64,000 nucleotides of DNA from Panax quinquefolius (Eukaryota; Streptophyta; Magnoliopsida; Apiales; Araliaceae), in the NCBI GenBank assembly GCA_020205615.1, contig CM035168.1, positions 4,096,237 through 4,160,236 of the forward strand, in the 5' to 3' direction. The translations under genes and the position numbers were made by a program. Below, piece by piece: positions 34,201 through 45,870 of this stretch (position 1 is the first letter of the stretch; each line of letters opens with the position of its first letter). Below the pieces are notes generated by a model. That model saw only the letters and a list, made by a program, of their open reading frames with translations, searched no databases and was not told the DNA's origin.

Positions 34201-36295
34201 TTTCTACACATCCACAACACCTTCTTCAATCTACTAGGATCTATTTTAATTCTAAAGCTTCTCGTGTGAAATGATTTGTTTCAGGCATCCCAGCATGCAA
34301 TTTTTTTCTTTGCAAGGGTCCCACAAATTTGGGAAAACTTCAAGGTAACTTCTCACTTGATGACTTTTGTCTTTGAAGGAAAAAACGACATCATCTGTTA
34401 TATGTTCTTAAGCCTCAAGTGGCCAAATATATATTTCATCTAGTGCACTATGTTAAGTTCCAAGTAAGATAGTGCCACTTTTTCTAATGGGTAAGCCTAA
34501 AGCACCTGTGCTATGTGCATTGTTGTCGCAGGCAGGTTCTTCCTACCCTTTAAAACTCTTTTTGATCAGGATGAAAGCCAATAACTTATAAAGGAGAAGG
34601 GGAAAGTATGAAAATTAAATTAGACATAAAGCCGAGTTGCAGCCTTTCTGAGGTGTTGTATTAAACTGAATTGATAATGAAGGATGGGGCTAGAAGTGGA
34701 CTTCAAATTGAGATACCCTTTGAACGGCTATATTAGATGTTGGATGATGTATCCATACAAGTCAAACTTGAGGTGGCATTTGGGCAAAGAAGTCCACTAT
34801 AAGATGTTTCCAGCTGAGCTGAGAAATAATTCTTAGGATCTGTGATGATGCAATTCAATATTCCATGCCCAAATGGCTTAATAGTTAATAATTTATTAAT
34901 TTATTTCCTACTGATTTATCAATTATGATTCATCATCTATATGGTTCGCATTCCATGGTTATACTACTTCCATAGATGCCCTCTGAACCTCCCCTCCTCC
35001 CAAAAAACATACTCTTTTCCAGATATGAGATCATTAACCCTTCTGACTTGTGTTATTACGTTTTTTTTTAATCTTATTGCCACTTAATTAAATTGCCAAA
35101 TAAGGGGGAGATTGAGCACTCCCATGCTTCATTCATATAGTACTCTTGAAAACCAGAACTTTACATCAATTGTAATTTGTGAGACATTTAAACAACAAAT
35201 AATATGTGTAGGTGTATGTTTATATATATGTCATTTAGTACTTTTCAAAAATACAGAAAAGTATATGTGCATGTGAGTGAGTTGTAGTTATGTTTAATGA
35301 TGAATAAACTTTTGGTTGAGCAGAGCAAAAGTACCGGGGAGCTCAGCTTTTTAACCTCTTTAATGAATGTTGCAGGTTCCACAGGTTAGTTCACTTTATT
35401 AAGGACCAGTATGGTTAACTTTAAAGTCAATATTAGGAAATCATAAATCATTTACTTTTTCTTTGCAGTAAGAGTTTTTACCAGTGTCCAGGAAAAAGCT
35501 CCAACAAGTGGTATCCTTCTTTACCAGCTGCGTCTCAAATTTGTTTTTCATTAGTTCCATTTTGCATTGAACTTTAGGTTTCCATAATTATAGTATATAA
35601 GGTGAACATGATAGTAGTAGAAACCAGTGTTTTATAAATTCTCACATATATCACATACATCTACCATGTGAAGACATGAGAAATATGAAGGCGATTATTT
35701 TCCTTGGTCAACTTTCTATGGCGTTTTTTCGCTGAACATTCTGTGTACTACATTTCTATTTTTTTTTTTACTCAAAAGTCCCTTTACCATTTTGTTTACC
35801 TACTTTTGACCAACTGTTATTTAACACAAAATACTAAAAGAAAATAAATTAGATTCCGTGTAATGCACAACCAAAATGATGAGGTGGCATGGGTTCTGTG
35901 AAGTGAATTTGTTAAAAATTAGTGAGAGAGCAGAAAATAACCTTGGGCGGAACAGACGAGTGATATATTATTGTAGCTGAGTGCACATAGTTGGAGTTGA
36001 GCTTCTTCTTTTTTTGGGTCACATTCTTACTATCCGGCCGACCGTTCTCAAAATAAAGCTCTCCAAGGAAAGCCAAAAAAAAAATGCTTTGCAATTTCTT
36101 TCACACTGTATTATTTCTTATTTGTTATCTGAGCTATTATAGATGAAGTTGCTTAACTTGTGTATTTATATTATTTCTTGATTTTTTGTAGTGTTAATGG
36201 GCTCAGTGATTGGTATACTTACCAATGGCACCATTTTAAGTCAAATAATCGCATACCAGAAGCCACCTGCAAAGAAAGAGAAGAAAACAGATTAG
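31220..36295 (+). CDS. MPDU1-like PQ-loop protein (240 aa, 8 exons)
   Basis: This is a homologue of the mannose-P-dolichol utilization defect 1 proteins, which let dolichol-linked mannose and glucose be used for ER glycosylation. Exons: 31220-31381, 32900-33053, 33800-33872, 34020-34086, 34285-34344, 35324-35384, 35469-35510 and 36192-36295. They sum to 723 nt in one open frame ending TAG, close to the family's usual size. Two PQ-loop repeats are visible, with PQ at residues 53-54 and 165-166 ([10 protein letters not shown]). Conserved stretches include [38 protein letters not shown] and TNGTILSQI. The protein is strongly hydrophobic with several membrane spans. The C-terminus is KKTD, a KKxx ER-retrieval signal. 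The ATG at 31220 was chosen because the next in-frame ATG (31235) is just downstream and upstream in-frame codons lack ATG. Introns 3 and 7 have U12-like donors. Confidence 0.92.
33873..34019 (+). other. MPDU1-like intron 3 with U12-type donor
   Basis: The intron begins GTATCCTT, matching the minor-spliceosome 5' splice-site consensus, and ends ACAG. The splice joins CT|A TAT TGT, giving LLYCG in the conserved region. The region before the acceptor (TTTCCTCACTAAT) matches the U12 branch consensus only poorly, so the class is uncertain. Confidence 0.5.
35511..36191 (+). other. MPDU1-like intron 7, probable U12-type
   Basis: The donor is GTATCCTT. The branch-like motif TTTCTTGAT at 36174-36182 differs from TTCCTTRAY at one position, with its A about 10 nt from the acceptor AG (36190-36191). 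The exon junction AGT G|TG TTA gives SVLMG in frame. Confidence 0.65.
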
Positions 36296-39151
36296 AGAAG
36301 CGAAGCTGGATTCTGGAGGTTGTTCTGCAGTCATGATTCAGTTTATGGTGCGAGTGAAGCTGCTTAGGGTTATAAAAAATACAAAATTGATCGCGACATC
36401 TCTTTGTATGCATTGAAGAATAGACATTGTTTAACACATCATGCTTCTTTCTCCATTTTACTACACCATCCTTTCTTGCATTTCCCTTTGCCGTTGTCTG
36501 TCTTGTAATTATTATTATTTTTTTTTGGGTGTTTAATCTGTCATTATACACTTTCCCTTTCCCTTTCCAGTCCATTCCCTTCTCCCAGATCCAAACTCAC
36601 AGACAGGAGTTGGGGTTGGGAGCATAGGGAGTCACATGAATAGAAGGGGAAATAGTATGATTTTAGAAAAAAAGTTGATGAGCTGTCATGTGGATGGATA
36701 TGCCTCTGGGTTTTCAAGTATAGTTTTCCCAAGCTTTGGTTTTACTATAACCAACATATATGAACAAGTGATATGATGTTGGAGTAGTATATTTCTACAT
36801 CAAACAGAAGAATGAATAGGAAGACAGAAACTAACCTACCTACCATACCATGGACAGGCCATCAACACAGCAAAAGGAAAGGACATAGCAATCTACAAGA
36901 GACTTTTATCACTCCAGATGAATTTAGTAAAAATATAGAACCTCAGTACTCCGTAAAACACTGTAAATTGACTGAAGAATTTTGGCCGTCCAAGCAACCT
37001 TTTAGTTCGACTACAACCAGAAATTTTAATATTAAGTTGGGAAACCAGCAGCTAGCTAGCTAGCCCAAACAGAGGCGGCAACTGGTGTGCAAAGTCTGAT
37101 GCCTATAGTTCGTGCAAAAAATACTACAAATACAGTGTGTGTGTTGCGTTGGAGCAAAAATGGTTCCTTCCTATTACATATTTAAGTATAAAAAAAATCA
37201 TAAATGTGGATTTTTTTTAAGGATATAACCTCGTACACATAATCCATAGAAGACCTTTACAAGACCAATAAAATAAACCTTTTCTAATGTCTGAAATAAC
37301 ATGAAGGAAGCACTTACTATAACTCACTTGTCCAAAAAAAAAAAAAAAAAATCACTACCAAAAAACCACCATAGTCAATGCCTTTCGTGCTTGTCTATAG
37401 GCATCATATAGGAAATCTTAGACAGCCATCTAATAATGCTCGTTCAAACAAGACCATATATGAAATTACCATATATATAATCTAAAGATGCAACATATTT
37501 CATCCGCTATGTAATATAAAAAGACCAATCACTCAGTAATAAAAATATATATTTAAATAGCTACAACTATACACGATATGCACCTTTTAATTTCATGCTT
37601 AAGCAGCGTCTTAGATTCACATATTCTAGCTCTTAAGGAACAATTAGCGACCATGCTGAATGTCAAGCCAACGACCAGAAAAGAGAACTAAAAGAAAGGG
37701 AATGTTTCATGAAGCAAAAAAAAAAAAAAAAACTTCATATTATTAGAAACCAGAAACAGACACTTCTCAACTAACGAATGAAGTACCATTCGTTTAGTGT
37801 CATAAACCATTAGCAAATATAAATAAATTTGTGGCGTATCCTTCTTCATATTCTGATGTTAAAATTAATATAAACCCTGAAGAATCAACATTTCAGACGA
37901 ATATAATATAAGTGAAGATGAACATGAATTTGAACTTCAAGGCAGAAGCAGAACACCAAGTCAATAAAGAGAACATGGAAGGACAGAAGAAGCATAAATA
38001 GAGAGTTGTTTAAACAGACCATTACCAATACATAATTCCTTTTTCATTTCTAACGAATACTTGCCAATAAACTTCTCCTACAGTAAGGTGTAAGCTTAGC
38101 TTGAAAAACTTGGCCAGTTGCATGTGGATTGTCCAACAACATATTGGGAAACAAAGGAATTTGACTGAGTGAGTGAGTGAACATATATCTCTCTGTGGCT
38201 GCGTGGGTGTGTGGGTGTGCGGGTGTGTGGCTATGCTAGTGTGTGAGAGAGAGAAGTACGTTATACAAGAAATCAGAATCCGTGCAATTTTTCAGGGAAA
38301 CTAAAAATATGCATGTAGCTGATAGTTTAAGTTTTGATAAACACTGTAACCAAACACAGGCTCCAAGATTACAAATTTAACCATTTATCTATATTCTATC
38401 GTATCCAATGAGCTTAATAATACCATAAGTGAACGCCACAGAACTTAGACCACCATGCGCAGTCCGCAACCAAACTAAATTTCCCAAACAAAGCAAGGTC
38501 AACTAAATAGGAAAAAATATTAACTCAGCACTTACTACTACGACCAAAACTCACAAATGCGTAAGTCCAATATACCATCCCATTTGCCTAAAAAAATAAG
38601 ACTACTTAGGTAATCAGCTATAAGAGTAGACAGACAACCAATACCACAAAACCAGATGAATAAACATATTCTCTTCTTCCTGCAGACTACAAAAGCCTTT
38701 GCAGTATACAGTTGGATTTCACATTAAATTGCATAGTAGCGTATAATTAGAAACATCATGCCTAGCTATTACACTAGCTAAGTTACTAGAAACCTCTTTT
38801 AGCAAGATGTTCAAAAATCTACCATTATTCGATGTTATGGCTCAATTTTGAATCTAAAGTAAATGCTCTAACATATAACTCTTCCAATTTTTATTTTATA
38901 ATCCAACATTAAAAGGAGAATTGCAAAATAAAAAAGAACTACTCACATGAGTAAGATATAAAATAAAATAAAACAGCAAACAAATTTAGCATAACTGCCA
39001 ACTGCAAATATTAACTTTGAAAGGCATAAACATCATAGAAAGTCAACTACACATAGGATGAAATGATGAAAGCAAACAATTGATTATAATGTAAACAGAC
39101 CAAGAGCCTTTTTACTTTTCTTTTCTTTTCTATTGTTCAACTCAATCCTGC
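36296..39151. other. Intergenic: 3' UTRs of convergent genes and spacer
   Basis: MPDU1-like (plus) and VFB-like (minus) converge here, so both 3' UTRs lie in this stretch. No further gene was recognised. Simple repeats include poly-A runs (about 37330-37350 and 37717-37733), CTAG-type repeats near 37050, and GT/GA-rich low-complexity DNA at about 38165-38255. Open frames up to 118 codons here have no family resemblance. Confidence 0.5.
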
Positions 39152-40744
39152 TTAAAACCTTCTCTGATTATGTCCAGAACTGCCACTGAAGCTAGACCAC
39201 CTTCTGAGTGTGGAAGTCACTAAACTTCTCCCTGCAGTTAGTCGTAATCTAGCCTTGAACGAAGTTGAGCGACCAGTACTGCTTGATGCAACATTATTCC
39301 CCACAACTTGGGCAGTTCCTTGTAGATTCTCAGTTCCAATCACTTCCTGAGCACTGTCACTAGCAACAGCTTCCTGGTTTTCAGGTTCAGCGGTATCCAA
39401 ATTAACAGCCAGTGATACCCTACTAGACCTCAACCAATCTGCACCCTCAGAAGTCACAGCTCTACATTTCTTAACCTTGATCTTAACCAAATTAGGGCAA
39501 CCACCAGCAAGAGCTTCCATACCATGATCAGACACCGGACAATTCTTAATGCATAGCTTCTTCAATGCAACACACTTGGCAGCAATGCACGAAATCTCAG
39601 CATCCCCAACAGTCTCACTTCCACACAATGCCAATCGTTCTAAGCTCTGGCAATTCGTAGCCAACCGCTCTAAACTCACACGCGTAGGATTGACACCAAT
39701 AAGAACAAGCTCTTGCAAATTAGGGCAGTGTTTGGCAACAGCAACTAGGCCTTCATCACTAATCCTATTCGTCTTCCACCCATCAATGTGAAGCTTCCGG
39801 AGGAGTTTACAGTGCTCCGCCACAGACATTAGCCCCAAATTTGAACATTCAGGTGTTTTCACAAGGTGTAATATTTCAATATTTGTACAATTAGAAAGTG
39901 CACAAATGCCTGTATCACTAACCTGAATCCTCTCAAGATGAACTTCGACTAAACTGATGACCCGACTAGTGATTTCTTCCAGAAGCTTATCCCAATCACC
40001 CGAGCATCGAAATAGCTTTAAAGTTTTCAAATTCTTCGCACCCATTATAAGCGGACCGAAACATTGTCCAAAATAAAGCTCTTTCAAGCATATTGTTTTG
40101 AGCGAAGATGCAGCAACTCCAGGACCAATAGGCTGAATTGTTTCTCCTTCAGGACTGCAACGGAGTCGTTTCACAGATAATTCTTCCAGCGATGTGCAAT
40201 TGTCAAGCAAGGCGTTCATACCTTTAGCACCAAAAGTGCAGGATCCACACGAGAGCTTTTTCAGATACTTGCAATTCTTAGCGAATTCGGAGAGTCCGGC
40301 GTCGGTTAATCCACGGCAGGCTCGGAGTTTGAGGCGAGTAAGTTTCAGGCACCGGAGAGAGATTAAGATGAGCGTTCCGTCATCGATGCTTTCAGATCTA
40401 CGGTCACATCTGAGAGCTAGTTTCGTGACGGAATCAAACCGAGAGAAGAGAGTGGGTACCAAGGAGAGAAGGTCCGCCTGAGCGTTGAGAGAAAGACGGT
40501 GGCGGCTTTGTCCTTCGATCCGAAGCCACCGGCGACAAACGAGAGAGCATCGCTTCCGATCACCGGATCCGAGCGAGTGAAAAATACAAGCCAAACACTC
40601 ATCGGGAATATTCGAGGAATAGTCGTAGGAATCTTCGTCGGGCAATTGGTAGAACGGATAGTATTGATCTTTGATGTGCGTCGGTGAGATCACGGCCATT
40701 GATTTGGTCCTCGGCCGTGCGGCAGTCGAAGCTGACTGGCCCAT
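39152..40744 (-). CDS. F-box/LRR protein, VFB/SKIP2 family (530 aa, single exon)
   Basis: This is a substrate receptor of an SCF ubiquitin ligase. The family (VIER F-BOX proteins and SKIP2 of Arabidopsis) is linked in the literature to growth and auxin-responsive gene expression. The F-box lies at about residues 43-86 (SNIPDECLACIFHSLGSG, then RKRCSLVCRRW). Leucine-rich repeats of the cysteine-containing type follow from about 105 to 430, with repeated motifs such as LTRLKLRACRGLTDAGL, LRKLHIDGWK, LQELVLIGVNPT and LKKLCIKNCPVSDHGME. A Ser/Thr-rich tail ends with a basic RRWSSF segment. The intronless frame and full length agree with the family. The N-terminus MGQSAS has Gly2 and Ser6, fitting an N-myristoylation site, as in relatives that begin MGQS. 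The start is supported by that motif. Confidence 0.94.
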   Translation of the reverse strand: MGQSASTAARPRTKSMAVISPTHIKDQYYPFYQLPDEDSYDYSSNIPDECLACIFHSLGSGDRKRCSLVCRRWLRIEGQSRHRLSLNAQADLLSLVPTLFSRFDSVTKLALRCDRRSESIDDGTLILISLRCLKLTRLKLRACRGLTDAGLSEFAKNCKYLKKLSCGSCTFGAKGMNALLDNCTSLEELSVKRLRCSPEGETIQPIGPGVAASSLKTICLKELYFGQCFGPLIMGAKNLKTLKLFRCSGDWDKLLEEITSRVISLVEVHLERIQVSDTGICALSNCTNIEILHLVKTPECSNLGLMSVAEHCKLLRKLHIDGWKTNRISDEGLVAVAKHCPNLQELVLIGVNPTRVSLERLATNCQSLERLALCGSETVGDAEISCIAAKCVALKKLCIKNCPVSDHGMEALAGGCPNLVKIKVKKCRAVTSEGADWLRSSRVSLAVNLDTAEPENQEAVASDSAQEVIGTENLQGTAQVVGNNVASSSTGRSTSFKARLRLTAGRSLVTSTLRRWSSFSGSSGHNQRRF

Positions 40745-41120
40745 TCACGGCGACCGTACGACGGATCCCCGGCGAAGCTTACTTAACCTAAAACCTCGTT
40801 TTTCTCCTCCTCTATTGTCTCTCTCTCTCTCCTGTTCATCATTTTTGCCGTCAAAAAGAGTTGGATAAACGGACTTGAACCTTGTTGATTTAACACACGG
40901 ATTTTCTGGAGGTACATGTTACTTTTATAAAATAAAGTTCTGTAGTAGTATCTTTTTATAAAAATAAAATAATAAATAGGATATCATTTTACTTTTAAAA
41001 TAGGAAATTACTATTCTATTTTCTGGTGGGGACAACCTCATGAGGAGGATTACGTTTTGTAATGGGTAGAAAAAGAAAGAGACAAAAAAGGGAAAAATAA
41101 AATAATACTTGTTTAATTCT
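40745..41120 (-). promoter_or_regulatory. VFB-like 5' UTR and proximal promoter
   Basis: Directly upstream of the ATG lies a pyrimidine-rich tract on the plus strand (CTCTCTCTCTCTC around 40819-40833), which reads as GA repeats in the minus-strand leader, common in plant 5' UTRs. The duplicated flank segment begins beyond about 41121. Confidence 0.45.
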
Positions 41121-41684
41121 TTTATTTTTGAGTATTTTATGAATAAATAGAAAAACACAAAATATTAAGTAACATAAATAATTTTGGGAACTAAATTTTT
41201 TAAAAGTCTCACTCATAAATATTAATTGATAATTTTCATTTATATTCTAACTTTTATATACAAATTTAATAATTTACTATAAGATTAAAATAATAATTTA
41301 AAAATAAACAGTAATAATAAATTTTCTGTTTATTCTTTTTATATCTTAATTTAATGTTTTTTCCTTCCAAAACTCAAAAGCATAGGTTGGGGTGACTCCG
41401 TCACGTGTACTGCGTGTGCTTAGCTGGTATATTCTTGTAAAGTTTTTAGTTTGTTTTGGTATTTTTAAATCTTTTTGAATAATTTAGCTTTTTGTGTTTA
41501 TTTAATTGTTTGTTGGTAGCGGTTTGGATTACATATGCTACAAAAAATAAAAAAATAAAAAAATAAAAAAATTATGGTTGTATTTGTTGTGAATGAGAAT
41601 AATTGGTGAGAGATTTGCATATAAGGATTTTGTTATCACAAATTTTTTTAACCCAAAAAAAATATTATTCAGAAAAGGTCTTTC

Positions 41685-41959
41685 TGTAATAAAATTATAA
41701 CATATATATTTATGAATGTCTACATTTATATTTAATTGTATTAATCTTTGGTATTATGGAACTCTCATGTTCATTAAGTTTTAAAACTCACGACTTTTGA
41801 GTTTTGTAACTTTCAAGTCCATATATCTATAAATAAGAGCATTGTAAAAGAAAATGTAATATATACAAAATATAATAAGAATGTTCTATTTCTTCTAATC
41901 ATCTTTATTCTTAATTTTAGTAATCTCTTTGTTCTTAATTTTAGTAATCTTTTATAACA
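41685..41959 (+). repeat. Copia 5' LTR (copy 1)
   Basis: 275 bp, starting TGTAATAAAATT and ending TTATAACA. It is preceded by CTTTC (41680-41684), the same five bases found after the 3' LTR at 62544-62548. The TATA box is at 41828-41835. Confidence 0.88.
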
Positions 41960-41973
41960 CGTTATCAGCACGA
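41960..41973 (+). other. Copia primer-binding site (copy 1)
   Basis: CGTTATCAGCACGA abuts the LTR end. It reads as the complement of TCGTGCTGATAACG, close to the anticodon arm of plant tRNA-Ile as I recall it, rather than a tRNA 3' end. Confidence 0.6.
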
Positions 41974-42044
41974 AGCTCTACCCAATTTTGAAAAAAGAGT
42001 TCTCTTAACTCAGTGTAAGTATTGTTTCATTACAATTAAATTTG

Positions 42045-42046
<2 letters not shown>

Positions 42047-42130
<84 letters not shown>
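42047..42130. repeat. (AT)n(TG)n microsatellite
   Basis: About 35 bp of AT repeats run into about 47 bp of TG repeats. The corresponding place in copy 2 (about 46810-46830) has only a short ATATAT, so the tract expanded after duplication or contracted in the other copy. Confidence 0.9.
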
Positions 42131-42131
<1 letters not shown>

Positions 42132-42579
42132 TATTGTTTATATACATGATCAAGATGGAAAACGGAGTAGTATATAAATCTTCTTTTGAAATACTAACCA
42201 ACATGTATGTTTTCTGTGATATGGCATGGTAGTATATTTGATATATTTTTAATGATCTTTTGATATATAATTTTTTGGCATGGTAGCATATTTGATATAT
42301 TTTTAATGATCTTTTGATATATTTTTGTATGAAGTCACAATGATAAATATGCTTAGTAATGTTGGTTTGTTATTTAGTTTTAGTAGACAATTTTAGTTTT
42401 GTGTTTTATTGCATTTTTATAAATTGTTTCATTACAATTAAATCTAAACATATATAATTATTTAATTTGATGGGGAATATGTTTAGTTATTTAATATTCA
42501 AATCTTATAAATTTGAATTTGTTGCTCTTGATTTATATCGAGCAAGAATTATTTGTAATGTACTCTTAATGATGAGATT

Positions 42580-43262
42580 CATCTAAAGGCAAAGAACATT
42601 AGAGATACAATTATAGTTGGCAATCATGCATCCCTGCATGATCATGCAAAATTAATGATTTTTATTCGCTATCATCTACATGAAAAATTAAAATATGAGT
42701 ATATTACAATAAAAGACTCACTTGTCTTATGAAATGATTTTAAAGGAAAGACATGTTAAAGAAAATATTTATTATATTTCATGTCTCGAATATGCTCTTG
42801 CATCAGCAATATCGAGAGCGGAAGTTCACAAAATATTCTCCGAAGCGATAAAGGAAACTATTTTCCTAGGAGTGATATTATGTTTTCTAGTGACTGTACA
42901 AAATAATGAGTTTTTATTGGAAAAAACCAACAATCTCACGCAACCGATTCTACTATATTCCCTGAAGTGAATGGGTCTGCATTTGATAATCATAGAGAAA
43001 ATTATGGTTGTGGTTGTAGTAGTGGACGTGAAAAGAATAATCAATATAGAAAAGGAAATGTACATGTACTCCTAAACATTTGATAGATTTGTACCAAGAC
43101 TCCATAAAAGAAAAGGAAATGAAATTGAAACAAAATTTATTGATTATAACGATCTTGAAGATCCCATGAATTATTTTAACTTATCAAATGGAGTGGATAT
43201 AACTAATTCTGATATCTATGGTTTCCTTGATTGTATGTTGATAAAAATGTTCATACCAATTA
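42580..43262 (+). pseudogene. Copia gag remnant (copy 1)
   Basis: Readable fragments are HEKLKYEYITIKDSL, the frame 42722-42970 (ISRAEVHKIFSEAIKET, then VQNNEFLL) and PRLHKRKGNE. They fit the gag UBN2-type domain and the linker before protease, in several frames. It stops at the LTR insertion at 43263. Confidence 0.75.
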
Positions 43263-45751
43263 TGTAAGACCCCAACTTTTTATAAATAAAATTGAATTTT
43301 TTTTAATTATTATTCTTGATTAATAAGATGGTAATTTGATATAATGCTTTGGTTATAGATGAAATGTGAAAATTTTACAAAATAAACAAGTGGTTATAAA
43401 AATATTCATTTTTGTTGGGGAATATTCGTTTGGTCGTGGAATATTCTTTTTGTCTGGAATATCCATACGACGACGCAGCCATTTGTGGGCCCCATAACGG
43501 AAAACGGTTGAATGAAGGAAAACGACAAAGTATGAGTTTTTATAAATAATAACAGTAATTATTATCAATTAACAACATTGGGTTACACGGTGGTTAAAAT
43601 ACTGATGAATGGCGTGGTGGCACAATAACACTGCAGTATTGCACAAAGATTGTTGAATTATTGATTAAAGACGTAAGAAAGCACTACTCAATAATAATTA
43701 TTCTGATGAATTCTTCGTTTAATATTTTATTTTATTGATTCAATAATTCTTTGCGTTGATATTTTATATTATTGTTGTTCAATAATTGTCACTGCACAAT
43801 ATTTCCATTATCAGATCAATAATTCATATTATTTGAATAATATTATTAGATAACATTATTGACAATGTCTAGAAAGTTCTTTCAAGGAGAGGTTAGATAA
43901 TCTAATTGCGCTCCACTAAGGAGAAATCCTTATTGGAAAGCCCCCTCTTTCCTAGGAACTGTCTGGTTGTCATAATTGTGATTCTGTAATATTATTTGTG
44001 AATAATTAATTATTGATTTATATGATAAGGAAATATTTATTTGATATAGATATAAATGATGGATTTATTTATTTTATGTGGTTATTAATGAAGGAATTAA
44101 TGCTGAGGTGTTTTATCAGTATTTTGTCAGAGTGGAGGTATTAAAAATCATTCGTTTGTGGATTTCGAATATTTTCTGTTGGGAATTTGGAAAAACTTTC
44201 TTCTGTAAAGTTGTAGAGAATTCGATTTCATGCAGAATGAACATAAAATTCATATTTTTCTGATAAACGAGCTATTTTCTATGAATTGTTGAAGTTTCAG
44301 AAAATAAAATGATTTTTATTAAAAATGGGGTGGGACCCACTTTTGTTTTAACACATGTGGGCTGCTGATTTTTGGTTCCAAGTTGGCTGTCATTTTGGGT
44401 GGGTAGACATGAAGGTTAAAAAAATAAAATAAATAATATTATTTTATTATTTTAGTCTCATATGGCGTTCTAGTATTTTCCTATAAATAGGCGCTTAGGT
44501 TAGAATTGAAAATCATACCAGAAACAAGTTTTCTTTCTCTATATATTGTCGAGCATATTATTGTGAGTATTTAGATACTTTGAGAGTTCTATTAGGTTGC
44601 AAGTTTTCTTGCTGATAATACATCCGATATTCCTACAATGCAATCTTATTATTTTGAGGTAAGGGATGTTATTTTCTTCGTAAATGATATTATTTCTTTC
44701 AATATCATTATTCCGAAATATTGGTTTGAACTTTTTATCAAATTTGGAACTTTTTGTGTCGGGGTTACTATTCACGTATACGACACTATTCACGAATACG
44801 ATACTATTCACCGAAAAATGAAATTTTTCCTTATTGTCCAAAATGACTATTATGGTTATTATCTTTGATTGTATCCATGTTTTGATCTTCATTTTTTGGA
44901 ATTCTACTTCATATTTGGTTATTATGGAGTATTATTAAATTTGGATAAACTGTAATTCGAATCCCTAATATTTGTCCTTTTGTCTCACTGGATTCATTTT
45001 CTTTAAAATATTTTTCATCGCCCTCAGTCCTAAATGATGATATTACTAAATATCTTTTGGCAGTAGGCAAAGATGAATGATTAATCGATGAATATCTTTG
45101 GCAGTAGTGCAGCAGATGAGCAGTGTTGAGATGAACACGAATGATTGGTGATACAAATGAATATATTTGGCCTGTAGTGCAAAGATGAATATTTGATTCA
45201 AGATATATTGATTGTTGTTACAGGGATAAAATATTGATGATGAACTTTTAAATCTTAAAAGATAGTAGAACTCATTCTCTACGTGACTCTTCTAATGGAT
45301 TGTTGTTTTCGCTGCATTTGTTGATCTAAAACTTGTTGTCTATTATATTCTATCAAATTTTTCCTTGTTGAGGATTAATGATAATTTGTTGTATATTATC
45401 TTAGTCATAATATTCGCTACTGGGCTAGTTGAGCTCACCTTTTTCCTTGTTGTTCCATTTTTCTTCTCAGGAGGTGAGAATATAGCAGGGACTAGCCGGG
45501 GTATGGAGTAATGATTCAAGATAGCTGTTTTAGTTGTCCTCACTATTTTATAAAATAGTGTATTAATAAATGTAATGAGAACTTATTTGAGTGTGGATAT
45601 TGTCTAGAAGATAATATTTGTATTAAAACTCACAGTTTATGTATTTGTCGTATTTTGTACGATCATAGTATTTATGAAGTTGTAGTTTTTTTTGTACCAT
45701 GTATTTGGCGACTCAGAATGGGTGATGTATACCTATTTTGGGGGCGTCACA
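43263..45751 (+). repeat. Large LTR (2489 bp) followed by a primer-binding site
   Basis: It starts TGTAAGACCCC and ends GGGGGCGTCACA. The TATA box is at 44482-44489. It is a diverged subfamily: it has only a few ACTATTCAC repeats (about 44765-44815) and no long palindromic array. Next to it is a primer-binding site and only a few dozen bases of interior, so it was the 5' LTR of an element that is now truncated. Confidence 0.85.
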
Positions 45752-45753
45752 GT

Positions 45754-45765
45754 TGGTATCAAAGC
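45754..45765 (+). other. Primer-binding site (initiator tRNA-Met type)
   Basis: TGGTATCAAAGC lies two bases after the LTR end, identical to the site at 10263-10274. Confidence 0.82.
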
Positions 45766-45870
45766 TTAGGGATATGGGCTCTGGCAGAGATCGTGGAATA
45801 GAACTAGTATTAATAAATATAATAGTGTATTAATAGTGTATTCAAGATAGCTGTTTTAGTAGTCCTCACT
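45766..45870 (+). other. Scrambled duplication junction
   Basis: After about 40 bp of element interior there are short repeats of LTR sequence: AATAGTGTATTAATA, and a stretch (45838-45874) matching 45515-45553 of the preceding LTR. They run directly into the second copy of the VFB flank at a shared ATTTTAT microhomology. Confidence 0.7.

Larger units (their letters stand above)
41121..43262 (+). repeat. Tandem duplication, copy 1 (flank plus Copia 5' part)
   Basis: This segment is repeated at about 45871-48031 in the same orientation. It contains about 560 bp of non-TE flank (41121-41684), a Copia 5' LTR (41685-41959) and gag sequence up to 43262. The similarity stops at CCAATTA, where the large LTR at 43263 begins. 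Copy 1 carries an expanded (AT)n(TG)n tract absent from copy 2. Confidence 0.85.

Noticed and set aside
36219..36732. ORFs in both directions after the MPDU1-like stop codon
   Set aside because: They overlap the last exon or 3' UTR and have low complexity.
36812..37063. 83-codon plus-strand ORF between MPDU1-like and VFB-like genes
   Set aside because: It has no family resemblance, no promoter or splice context, and lies in the convergent 3' region.
43263..45751. Assigning the large LTRs to Gypsy (Ty3)
   Set aside because: LTR size and the initiator tRNA-Met site would allow it, but no coding domain of these elements is present in the window, so the superfamily is left open.
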